From Stromatinia cepivora (taxonomy: Eukaryota; Ascomycota; Leotiomycetes; Helotiales; Sclerotiniaceae), in NCBI GenBank assembly GCA_014898415.1, contig RCTD01000016.1, positions 62,001 to 126,000 on the forward strand: a stretch of 64,000 nt of DNA. Direction: 5' to 3'. Both the position numbers and the translations under genes were made by a program. The notes under the pieces are model-generated. The model saw only the letters and a program-made list of their open reading frames with translations. It was not told the DNA's origin and did not search any database. The number at the start of each line of letters is the position of its first letter. Position 1 is the stretch's first letter. Positions 23,665 through 33,994 of the stretch are shown here, in pieces.

Positions 23665-24395
23665 TAGAGTTCTTAAACAGATTCGATGACTCTTTTTGGT
23701 CACTTTTGTGACTGTGGGCCTTTGGAGGGGAAGCGTGGAGTCATAGTGACACGTGATTCCTTTATCCGGCGATGATTCGGAGATTATTGTTGTATGGTCT
23801 GTGGATAAAGCACGGTGTTTTTGTTCATTGTTCTGAATATTAGTTGGGCATTGGTAAGAAATTTCTTGAAGTACAAGTTGCTCCTTGTAAGAGCTGGGCA
23901 ATTGATGATAAGGTGATCAATATGCGGATGATTTTCCCTTCAATTTCCCTTCGCATAACGTAGCTAGCTAGCATGAAGCGTATTCCTCCAAGAACGAATT
24001 GAGATCTGAAATACAGTCTAATAATATATGCATTGTCGTTTTCTGTTTAATATACAAATTCTATTCTGTTTATCTCCAGGATCATAATCATTACTCATTC
24101 CCGGTCATGTTATATAGAAATATCAGCAACTTGTTTTGGTTCGACCATATTCAGATTCAACGAAACGTCCAATTGCCGCCTGATTATTCTCCTACCCCCT
24201 TCTGAAATCATATCATGTGCGCTTAACATCTTCGGCGCCATCATGTTGTCGAGTCGTATTGGACGAAGATGGATTACCGACATCTTGTACTCCGTCAAGG
24301 CGTTGACAAAAGCTGATGTAATGATAAATATCCAGCTTCCCCAGTAAAGGCCTTACTACTACCTCTTGCTGCTTAGATCCTAAGATCTAACCTCA
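23665..24395. other. Intergenic: deformylase promoter and F-box gene 3' end
   Basis: The deformylase reads leftward from 23664 and the F-box gene ends at 24396, also leftward. A tandem GCTAGCTAGC palindrome sits at about 23961-23972. No gene seen. Confidence 0.5.
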
Positions 24396-26010
24396 TCACG
24401 CGCCCAACCCATAACTCTTCACCCTACTCCAAAAGAAAGCCTTATCATTCCTCAATGTAAACTCTCCCCAATCATCCGTCAACCGATTATAATTCCAGAA
24501 ACCATTCCAAGCTAACTTGTTATTCTTGACCGTCTTTCCTGCACTAGTCATCTTCAACTCCATCCTGTAGAAATATTTTTCATGAACCCCTTCGGTTTCT
24601 ACATATAATGTACCTTCTGATCCCCCAGCTTTCGAAGAGGGTTCGATATCTGACTCGGGAGAAGGGAAATCATTGAGAGAGGACAGGTGCCAGCGGCCGC
24701 GGCGAGCGTCGGCCATCAGTGAAGAAGGGAGATGAGAAGATTGGTTCCTCCTGTGGTATTCAAGAAGCTCTTTAGTCAAATGGTGAACGACTTCGCTTGG
24801 TTCAGTGGTGGTTAAAAGAGAAACTAATGTTCCATCGCGATAGAAACGAAGGTAGCGGTAGTAGGTCACAATGTGAACTGGGGAGTTCCAAGCTATTGCT
24901 GAAGGGGAGGCTTGGCCGGGTCGGATATAATTCACGGTGCTTATATAGCAGCCATTGAAACGGATGCGCGGACGGAGGCGAAACATCTGTCTCCAAGATG
25001 AGGAATAAGTTGATTGGAGCAGGGAATGAGTTATGGTATCATTGCTGAGGGGTGCTGATGGGGTTGATTCTTCGTCTGTTGCTTGTGGCGGCAAGAGCAG
25101 TTGAGGCTCAATGTCGAGGGCCTCTCCTGTAACTTCTATTTGCCATTGATAATGCATTGCCGCAAACCCAAACTCGGAGCCGAAACATATTCGTTTCCAG
25201 ATTTGTTCCCCCGTGGCTACCAGGTATGCCATGCGTTTGCATACTTGAGAGAGTCGTGCAAGCTCTGCTACATCTCGAATTGCTACTTCCTTGAATATTT
25301 GTATGAGTATTTCATCGGGTAAATCTGCAATGGGGCATGGAGGAGCCGGTGTTCCCTCAATTTCAGGTGGTGCGGGTTCAATTGATAAATCCGAGAAGCT
25401 TTCTAACAATTGCTTAATAGTTGGTGGGGGCCCATCTAGTGAGTGGTGTGCGGTATTAGGTACTGTGGCAGAGGCATTGGATGGATTTGTATTTGTAGGT
25501 TTCGGCGGAAAGGCAGACGGTGGAAAATGTTTGTTCTTATACTTTCGATCAACTTGATCGTCAAGCTTATGATTGTCAGTAGGAGTCTTGTGAATTCTGT
25601 TCAGTTGAAACTAAACTTACTCGAAATGCTTTGCGGTAGAGATCAAGACTGTCTCCCAAACTACCTTGACCTTCCCTCTCTACCGCTTTTTCGTAATGCT
25701 CCAAAGCTGATTGTGGCTCGCTATTGTAAGTCTTCTTACCATATGGGTCAATCCCATCATCTTCCACTGCCTCAGCGGCGCCACTTGGTCCATCAAAGTG
25801 CAAGGCTTGAGGTTCAACTGTGTTATCCTCTTCTGTGGGTTTGGAATTTTCATAAATATGCTTTGTCCGTGGAAGCTTTCGTGAAAAATTAGAAGGGCCA
25901 GGCACCTGAATGCTTGGAGCTGGGAGCCTCTGGGCTGTGTTTGCCCTTTTGGTCACTTCTTCCTGCCATTGCTTGCGGAATGTTTCTAACTCGGGGTTTG
26001 AATCTTCCAT
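24396..26010 (-). CDS. F-box protein of the Hrt3/Pof7 (FBXO9-like) family
   Basis: Two exons, 26010-25621 and 25565-24396, giving 519 residues. The 55-nt intron has GTAAGT and a CTGAC branch site, and frame is kept. Exon 1 has a TPR/MIT-like helical segment ('ALEHYEKAVEREGQGSLGDSLDLYRKAFR') leading into 'DRKYKNKHFPP' across the splice. The F-box lies at about residues 200-250 ('LPDEILIQIFKEVAIRDVAELARLSQVCKRM', then W-K-R-I-C). It would be the Skp1-binding subunit of an SCF ubiquitin ligase. The C-terminal half ('GCYISTVNYIRPG', 'VTYYRYLRFYRDGTLVSLLTT', 'GRWHLS') is the conserved Hrt3-type substrate or lipid-binding region. Upstream in-frame sequence to 26019 starts only at TTG, so ATG 26010 is chosen. 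It shares a 487-bp divergent promoter with the carrier gene. Confidence 0.92.
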
Positions 26011-26497
26011 AATGAACAATGTGAAATGATAGATGTTATGGTGTATTAGGTGAGAGTGATTGAGTGAGAGGAGTATAATCTAGGGAATATTCACCATATA
26101 TCCATATCAGAAGTAAATATTGATTATGATTAGTCCTCGGACAACTTTATCGATTGCCGCTGACATAATTCTAATTCCTCTTATCGCCGCAAGATCCGTT
26201 ATCGCTCGGTTCCTTCTTCCCAAATTTTCTTTGATCGGTGGAGAACTCTTAAGATCGTGGGCGGCAGTGGGAATTAAAGCTACTAGTTTAACTTTTCGGT
26301 CTATTCGATTCCACAGTTGTACATCATGATGACCAGTAGAATATTTCCCCTCTTTTAAGAAGATATACAAATACAAACATATATGATTCAACGGCGTTAA
26401 TGATTTCTTTCCTTTTACATACACACCCTTACATACCTAGCAATCACTCAAAATTACTCGTCAATTCGACGTCATTCCACTTAAACAAAAAACTTTC
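26011..26497. promoter_or_regulatory. Divergent promoter between F-box gene and mitochondrial carrier
   Basis: Only 487 bp separate the two ATGs on opposite strands, so both genes must take their promoters from here. I see no certain TATA or factor site. Confidence 0.6.
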
Positions 26498-27959
26498 ATG
26501 TCCGGCCTTTGGGATAGTCGCCCTACACCTACGGGCGACCAAATCTCAACATCAACAACTTTTGAATCTGAGCATTTAGGACATGATAGAATACACGGAG
26601 ATGACCTGATACCTGGAGAATCAGGAACTGTAGCTATGACGGGCGACAATGAGGATATTGATATTGATATCACAGCATCTCAAAAGATGATCTCAGCAAT
26701 GTCTGGAAGTCTATTAACATCACTATTAGGTACGCACGCACGCCACCACAATTTGAAGCCCATAAACCCCTTCAATGTCTGGAGGACCTCCAAACATTCA
26801 ACTCATACTAATACTTTTATTTATAGTAACTCCTCTAGATGTTGTTAGAGTTCGTCTACAGTCACAACCTTCTCAATCTCCCTCATCAGCGATTCGAAAA
26901 GCCGCTATGGCATCCCCTCAGACTTTCGGCACACTTCCACCAAATCTAGGAATAACAGCATGTTGCCGGGAAGTTTTCTTTACAGGCAGCGCAACGAGCG
27001 ATGGTTGTATCGCTGCGCCCAGAATTAGCGCAATGGAGGGCGTTGGATGTGCCGTGGAAGAAACAAAAAGAAAAACCTTCAATTCGACTTTTGACGGGAT
27101 GCGAAAGATTGCGCAAAATGAAGGGATCACAACTCTATGGCGAGGATTATCGCCTACTTTGGTTATGACGGTTCCTTCGAATATCATCTACTTTACCGGA
27201 TACGATTGGCTACGATTTAACAACCAGAGTCCCGTCAATCGAATGTTTCATGACAATTACGCCCCTCTTGCTGCTGGCGCCTCTGCTAGGACCATAGCCG
27301 CTGCAGTCGTCAGTCCAATCGAAATGTTTAGAACAAGAATGCAGGCTAGTCAAGCAACTGGAGGAGCACATTTTTCAGAAACCGTGAAGAGCGTTGGTGA
27401 AATGGTTTCACTTCACGGATATACCTCATTGTGGCGAGGATTAACTTTAACACTTTGGAGGGATGTTCCATTTTCTGGAATTTACTGGTGGGGTTATGAA
27501 TCCGTTAGAGGGGCATTGACAGATGCACGGGAGCGGGGTCGAGGAAGAACATATGACAAGAATGCTTCTAGAGGTCAAATACGTACCAGGTCACAAAGTC
27601 GAGAAAAGCACACAGCGACATTCCTCGATAGTTTTATCGCTGGAGCGACATCTGGAGCTGTTGCTTCCATGTTGACTATGCCTTTCGATGTTGGAAAAAC
27701 CCGAAGACAAATTTTTCAGGAACCAGGGAAAACACCTGTTGGAGTTGAGAAGGCCATGGCTCCTGAAGAGCAATCCATGCCAAGGTTTCTTATGCATATC
27801 TTCAAAGAAGAGGGTATTAGCGGCCTATGGAAAGGATGGGTAGCCAGGACTTTGAAGGTTGCTCCAGCATGTGCAATTATGATCAGTTGTTATGAAGTAG
27901 GGAAGAGAGCATTCAGAAGTGTGAATGAGAAAGCGGAACGGAAGCGAAGAATCGAGTAA
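26498..27959 (+). CDS. Mitochondrial carrier, Mtm1 / SLC25A39-SLC25A40 type
   Basis: Two exons, 26498-26729 and 26827-27959; 454 residues, with the intron falling inside the first carrier signature. Three repeats each carry the carrier motif: 'TPLDVVRVRLQ' (about residue 79), 'SPIEMFRTRMQ' and 'MPFDVGKTRRQ'. Each is followed by a W-R-G or W-K-G segment. Between helices 1 and 2 there is a long loop with a Cys pair and 'CAVEETKRKTFNSTFDGMRK'. This long Cys-containing loop is typical of Mtm1 and the SLC25A39/40 proteins, linked to mitochondrial manganese or glutathione and iron-sulfur handling. The N-terminal 60 residues are acidic and may face the intermembrane space. An R-rich insert near residue 320 lies between repeats 2 and 3. 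Substrate assignment is by family resemblance only. Confidence 0.9.
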
Positions 27960-28401
27960 TAAAAACAAAATCTCCCCTCTGTTGGATGGCTTGGGCGTAT
28001 AAAAGGAAACACGGAATTGTAATACCACCAGCACTAAGTGTTTAGAAGCACAGCGATTTTGAGCGGCTTTCTGGAATTTTGTATAACATTAGAGATCATA
28101 GAAAATAAGATCACTAGGTACGATAGCGTTAATATATCCAAAACTTGAAAAACAAAGCAAAGCAAAGCAAAGCAATTTCATATCATGATTCTAGTGATTT
28201 GGTGAGGACTGCATTTGCTATTTGCTAAAATCCTGACTGCTTATCTTACCATACTTTACTTTAATACCCACCCAGGCTTTCGTTTGGCTGAGAGAGCGCT
28301 GATCTTGCGTACCCCAGTAAAGTAACTTTACGCGTCGAAGGCTCTTGACGCGAAACAGACCACAACAACATTCAGATTCACATAAAGCTCGCTCTCTGCT
28401 C
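27960..28401. other. Intergenic between carrier and uracil-DNA glycosylase
   Basis: Contains an (AAAGC)n short tandem at about 28153-28175 and probably the carrier 3' UTR and the glycosylase promoter. No gene. Confidence 0.5.
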
Positions 28402-29532
28402 ATGATATTTTATAGAACAATACCTTCTGTCAAAGTGTCTTTACTACTCCTCTTTCCCAATCGTCCATTTGCTCCAATTCCTATCATGTCTCTCAAACGC
28501 AAAGCCACCACAAATCCTACAAATGATGCCAAAAAGCCTAAAGCAAACAGATCAATCACCTCATTCTTTGGACCACCAAAAACCGTTTCTTCAACCACCA
28601 AAGTCACTGGTACTTCTACGGAAACTATTGCACCAGCTCCAGCAACATTCAAGTTTAATAAGGAGAAATGGGTAGCTACATTGACAGAAGAACAAAAAGA
28701 TCTGTTGAAATTGGAGATTGAGACACTTCATGAGAGCTGGTTGGCGGTGTTAAAAGATGAGATTATGGGGAAAGAGTTTCTAGAATTAAAAAAGTTTTTG
28801 AAGAAGGAATTAGAGGGCAAAGATAAGATATTCCCGCCTATGGAGGATGTTTATTCATGGTATTTACATTCGTTCCTTTATCCAATCTTTTTTTTTTTTG
28901 CATCATTTACATATTTCTATTGACCCGCAGTGACAAGTAACTGATCATGGCAAATAAATAGGTCAAGACATACACCTTTCAACACTGTCAAAGCCGTAAT
29001 CATTGGCCAAGATCCTTACCATAACTTCAACCAAGCCCATGGTCTCTGTTTCTCCGTCCGCGCTCCTACACCGGCTCCACCGTCCCTCAAAAATATCTTC
29101 AAAGCCCTCGCAAAAGACTATCCAGACTTCAAGCCCCCTCCAAATAACGGTGGTCTCCTCACTCCATGGGCAGACCGCGGTATCCTTCTCTTAAATACCT
29201 GTCTTACCGTTCGAGCCCACCAAGCCAATTCCCACGCAAACCATGGTTGGGAGAAATTTACCCAAAAGGTCATAGATACAGTTGCGCTTAAAAGAACAAA
29301 AGGGGTGGTGTTTTTAGCATGGGGAAGTCCTGCAGGGAAAAGAGTCGCGAAGGTGGATAAAAAGAAACATTGTGTTTTGATGAGTGTACATCCTAGTCCG
29401 TTGAGTGCGAGTAGGGGGTTCTTCGAATGTGAACATTTCAAGAAGACGAATGAATGGTTAAAGGAGAGACATGGAGAGCATGCGGAGATTGATTGGAGTT
29501 TAGATATACCCGCTGTAGAAGCGGGTGTTTAG
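28402..29532 (+). CDS. UNG1: Uracil-DNA glycosylase, family 1
   Basis: Two exons, 28402-28859 and 28962-29532, joined through a Trp codon split by a 102-nt intron. They give 342 residues from ATG 28402, or 314 from ATG 28486. It removes uracil from DNA. In the shorter numbering the water-activating motif 'GQDPYH' is at 140-145 (catalytic D142), 'LLLNTCLTV' at 200-208, and the DNA-intercalation motif 'HPSPLSA' at 268-274 (H268). The sequence right after ATG 28486 is K/R-rich (nuclear signal) and has 'SITSFF' at 23-28, a PCNA-interaction (PIP) box. The 28 residues between the two ATGs are hydrophobic and basic ('MIFYRTIPSVKVSLLLLF'), fitting a mitochondrial leader. One gene could therefore make nuclear and mitochondrial forms from two starts, as known for UNG in other eukaryotes. 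The frame is also open upstream to 28345, but from TTG only. Confidence 0.95.
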
Positions 29533-30158
29533 GCGGCTGTAAGCTTTTGTGAGAGATGATGATCTAGAGGGTAATCTGGTTCACAATCTTTGGTGTTGAC
29601 AAGCTCTCGTCTTCAAAGGATGATTGTATAAAAGGGGAGTTGGGAATTAGGGATCGGGTTCTGGACAATTAGGGGGTTATCATGACGGAGTCTCCTTGAC
29701 CATATGGGTTCAATTCGTCTTTTCATGATAAAGGCCTTTGTTCAAACAGGTTCAGGTATTGAGACAATCGGAGCAACAGGTCCATCTCAATATCAAGGAA
29801 CTAAAGGTCGTGCATATTATACAGTATAATACAGAATGTTATGATCATATATCTTTAACCCCTGGGGGACTTGTACGGCACTGTGTATGTGGTACATCGT
29901 CGCGCAAAATCTGTCGGTACCCATTTTACTCCAATATTTTGAGTCCTATCAAGGTATTCTCCTATCTTTTCCTGTAAGCTATTGCCAGCTGCGGGATGCG
30001 TTTATTCTCGAACTGGATTCGTACAGCATGAAAAATCTCGTCTCTTAATCCATCCAATTCAAGGAAGTATTTACAGGTGCCTTCCTATTCCCAGGCTTCT
30101 CTACGTTTCCCGTTTTCTTCTCTTGATAAAGTACAGCGGACATCTCAACATAGAAAAC
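29533..30158. other. Intergenic between glycosylase and exchanger
   Basis: 626 bp. Short in-frame sequence upstream of 30159 back to 29982 lacks hydrophobic or conserved character, so I treat it as 5' UTR. No gene or RNA seen. Confidence 0.5.
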
Positions 30159-31373
30159 ATGGCAGAATTCGATCATATCGCCTTTAATATTGCAGTTTTC
30201 ATCAGCGGACTCTTTGTCCTCGAATTTGGTGCTGACAAGTTCATTGATAATACCGCCAAAGTGGCAGCGAGATTGAATGTGTCACCAACATTGATTGCGT
30301 TGCTCACGTCAGGGGCAGAATGGGAAGAAGTACGTGAAAATGTCCATTCGATGATAGTATGAGAAAACTGACATCAATAGCTCATCGTGGTTGTGGCCGC
30401 CATCTCACAGCATCAATCTTCACTCGCAATTGGTAACATCATCGGATCATCCATCTCAAATATCCTAGGTGCATTTTCCCTCGGTCTCATCTTTTCTCCC
30501 ACCTCTATTACTTTTGACAAGAGCTCAAAGATTTATACCACTATTCTTCTCGTCATTACTACCCTTTTCTCAATATTCGTCCTTCTCTTCGAATCTATGG
30601 AAAGAATAGTAGGAGCGATGCTTATCGCTGCTTTTGGTATATATGTCGCCTCCATTGCATATGCAATATATAAAGGCATTGTGGCAGCTCCGGAGAGTGA
30701 CTTGGATAGTGATAGTGATACTTCTTCAGATGAGAGGGACTTTGATGAGGCTGCTTTTGAAAAATCACGTTCTTCCATGCGCTCAGGTAGCACTAGATTG
30801 CAAACCATGTCACGGAATCACGATGACTATGAAAACCTTTCGCCGCAAGAACTTCTCGATGAAAATAACCAGGGAATTGGTCAGGGCAATAATTTTGAAA
30901 TTCAACGGAAGATACCCCGTTCGACTCTCTACCATATCGTACACCTCATATTGGGTCTTCTCGCTCTTTCCCTCTCCGGATACATTCTATCTCATAGTCT
31001 TACGTCTCTCGCAACGTCACTTTCTCTTTCCACTAATGTTCTTGGCACCACTATCCTTTCCATCGCGACTACTCTTCCCGAAAAACTTATCGCCATACTC
31101 TCCGGGAGGAAAAAACAGGGAGGAATCATCGTAGCGAACACAGCTGGCTCAAACATCTTTCTATTAACATTATGTGCAGGCATTCTCTTTCTTATTGGTG
31201 ATCTAGAGGTTTTAAAAGAGAGCGTGGGGATTATTGAGGTGGCTTGTATGTGGGGGTCTAGTGTAATACTTTTCGGAGTTGTATTTGTGGGGGCTCAAAG
31301 ATGGATGGGTTGGGGATTGGCGGGCTTATATCTGGCGTTTTTGGCGTTTGAGTTCTTGATGGTTCGGAGGTGA
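30159..31373 (+). CDS. Sodium/calcium exchanger family (CaCA) membrane protein
   Basis: Two exons, 30159-30329 and 30381-31373; 387 residues; 51-nt GTACGT...ATAG intron in phase 0. Predicted about ten membrane segments in two halves, each with one alpha repeat, joined by an acidic and serine-rich cytosolic loop (about residues 154-235, with D/S runs). The second alpha repeat has the standard 'TTLPEK' and 'NTAGSNIF' motifs. The first has 'GSSISNILG' but reads 'TSGAEWEEL' where most relatives have T-S-x-P-E. The length is short for a vacuolar CAX and fits the YrbG/NCX-like branch. Likely an antiporter moving Ca2+ against Na+, K+ or H+; ion and membrane cannot be told from sequence alone. It starts 5' of the NRAMP gene on the same strand. 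Confidence 0.88.
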
Positions 31374-31935
31374 TCTTCATTTTTATGAAATCAACCTTAT
31401 AGCATTCACTATTGAATGAAGACAATTGCAGGCAGGCTTAGGTGCTACTTTGATAACAAATGATAGAATTTTCGGCACGAGACAGCTGGGCGGGTGGGAA
31501 TGCAAGTCTACTTCTTCCTGAAGAAACGGCACAATGTTTCCATTTTTCTTCACCTTCGTCATATTACAAGGAAGCCATATGCCCAAAGTTTCACTGCATA
31601 GCATTCGTCCAGTGATGGATGTCCATCACATGTTCAAACACTCAGCGGGGAGCAAGGAAAACAGGAGTGCGGCCCGCAACGGCAGAATGTGTAATTGAGC
31701 TGAAGAAATTGGCAATGTTGTCCTACCACACATCACAGTGGTCCAGTTATCCAACGATCAGATAATGCAATTGCAAATGTCTTGGCCTAATGAAGCCTTT
31801 GGGGTGACAGACGTGGGTATCATTGGAATATATTGGTAATTTGATATCAAAATAGACACGCGTGCGATATGGCTCTTCTGTGTTCGAGGATATAAGGCAT
31901 GACCATTCTCTTGAGTAGTTCTCAAGGAATCAACC
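31374..31935. other. Intergenic upstream of the NRAMP gene
   Basis: 562 bp of normal composition. Probable promoter of the NRAMP gene. Nothing else recognised. Confidence 0.5.
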
Positions 31936-33744
31936 ATGGACCAACCCGGGATTCACATTTCCTTAGCCAAACCTACAAACTGCAGTCTCGAGTCAGAACA
32001 TTCCGTTGAGAGGAAGTCTAGCATCATTGTAGTGACCGACAGGGAGCTTCAAGATTCTTCCTCCAGTTCAGATCCCCCTCAAACGTTTCTTCCTCTACGA
32101 TATGCGCGACGAATAGCAGAATTGCTATGGAAGTTCGCCAAATTCACTGGCCCTGGCGCTATCATCAGCGTAGCATATATCGACCCTGATAATTACCAGT
32201 CGGACCTAACAGCAGGTGCAAAATTTGAGTATAAATTGCTTTGTGCAGTGGCATTTTCTAATCTTGTAGCTGTATTCTTACAGGTGAGTTCCTTCTTCTG
32301 GATAGAAAATTGAAGCTGCCAATTAGCTAATGGAAGGGCAGGCACTCTCAACGAAGCTAGGATGCGTAACGGGTATGGACTTAGCTCAGATGAACAGAGC
32401 TCATTTGCATCCTTGGTTGAATATTGCTTTGTGGATTCTCGCAGAGGGTGCGATTATATGTACTGATATTGGACAAGTAATTATCTTCTCGTCCTATTCT
32501 TACCCAGTCATACACACAAAAATCTTACGTTTAATTTAGGTGATCGGCACAGCCATTGCCCTCAATTTACTCAATTCTAAGATCACTCTAATAGCCGGAT
32601 GTGTGATCTCAATTTCAGACACTCTTTTCATCTTGTTATTTTACAAACCAGATGGCTCTATACGACGTCTACGAATTTTTGAAATATTTATCTCCGTATT
32701 CGTCGTTGCTGTTTTCATCATGTTCTGTATAGAACTTTCGTTTATTACAGCTCCCGCCAATGAAGTCTTCAAGGGTCTACTCCCCTCTAAAACAATACTC
32801 TCGGGTCAAGGGCGAGTACTTCTACTCCACTCATTGTTCGAGACTAATTTGATATCATTAGACTCTTCCAATCCTGCGCCATTTTGGGCGGAAATATTAT
32901 GCCTCATACAATCTATCTCGGGTCGGGTCTCGTCCAAGCCCGTATGCGGGAATTCGACCATAGAAATGAAAAATACCACGAAGCGCGCACATCAAATTCC
33001 AGATTCGCAATCATGCTCTATCGACCAACCTTCTCTGCTATCAAATCCTGCATGTCCTACACCATTGCCGAACTTTGCATTACCCTCTTTATCGTGGCCA
33101 ATTTTGTTAATTCAGCCATCCTAATCGTCGCAGCTACAAGTCTCTCTGAGGACAACCAAGATGCCGATTTACCAGGTATGTATCAACTTTTCGTAGACAC
33201 AATCGGACAAGCAACAGGAACGATCTTCGCAGTCGGATTACTCTTCTCTGGAATCAGTGCGGGGATTGTCGCGACGATGGCGGGTCAGCTTATTTGTGAG
33301 GGAGCGATGGATTGGCGTTTATCGCCGTTCGTAAGGAGATTGGTTACGAGGTGTATTTCAATTGTTCCGGCTGTGGTTATTGCGGCGGCGGCGGGACAGA
33401 GGGGCTTGGCGGAGGCGTTGATGGTGGGGAATGTGGTGTTATCTGTTTCGTTAATTTTTGTTACGGCGCCGTTGGTTTGGTATACGAGTGCGGAGAGATT
33501 TATGAGGGTTAGGGTTGAGGTCGGAGAGAATGAAGTGAATGATGTGGTTGGGGTCGGTGGTTTGGAGAAAGAATTGAGGATCGCGGATAGGGGGGAGAAT
33601 GGAGGGGGGGAAGGGGCCGGAATGGTTAGTATGGCTAATGGGTGGGTGGTCACGGGGGTGGGTTGGTTGCTTTGGTTTGTGGTTGCTGGGATGAATGTTG
33701 CGCTTTTGACGTTTTTGGGGTTGGGGATTGGAGGGGATGATTAG
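31936..33744 (+). CDS. NRAMP-family divalent metal transporter
   Basis: Four exons: 31936-32283, 32342-32476, 32540-32811 and 32862-33744; 545 residues. NRAMP proteins import Mn2+, Fe2+ and similar ions with protons. 'FTGPGAIISVAYIDPDNYQSDL' (about residues 75-96) is the TM1 signature. Fungal relatives have DPDN here instead of the usual DPGN, so I do not read this as a defect. 'NIMPHTIYLGSGLVQ' is the TM6 metal-site motif. 'VTGMDLAQ' and the 'GQATGTIFAVGLLFSGISAG' segment are also conserved. Introns 1 and 2 are GT-AG. The third (32812-32861, 50 nt) starts GCGAGT and ends TTAG after an ACTAAT branch site; only this GC donor restores frame and the conserved 'GL/FQSC-AILGGNIMPH' stretch. The C-terminal tail has a G/E-rich loop near residue 490. 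No start ambiguity: ATG 31936 precedes an S-rich cytosolic tail. Confidence 0.92.
32812..32861 (+). other. Probable GC-AG intron in the NRAMP gene
   Basis: Exon ...CAAGG, then GCGAGTACTT at the donor; ACTAAT branch site at about 32843-32848; acceptor TTAG at 32858-32861. GT donors nearby (32805 and 32816) give the wrong phase for the conserved downstream frame. Confidence 0.8.
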
Positions 33745-33994
33745 ATAGTAGAAGGAAGAACCGGGTGCTGCGGTTAGACAGAGGGAAGATTTTGGAGTTG
33801 AAAGGCGCAAGGTGCAAGATGAGCAAGGGGAAAGGAGTCAGACGAGGAAGCAGGAAAATTATATGCAACGAGGCGAGGACTATATTGCAGTGGTTGGTCA
33901 ATGCATACACTTTTAAGAGTTTTTCGCATCACAAGTGTTGATCAAATTGTTCATCATCAATTTGACATGTGAAAGATAAGCTATACAACAAGTT

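Noticed and set aside
22483..23901. 472-residue deformylase starting at 23901
   Set aside because: That start is TTG; the ATG at 23664 begins a good presequence.
32084..32220. DPDN in place of DPGN in the NRAMP protein as a defect
   Set aside because: Fungal relatives of this branch carry DPDN, so it is the normal state for the family.
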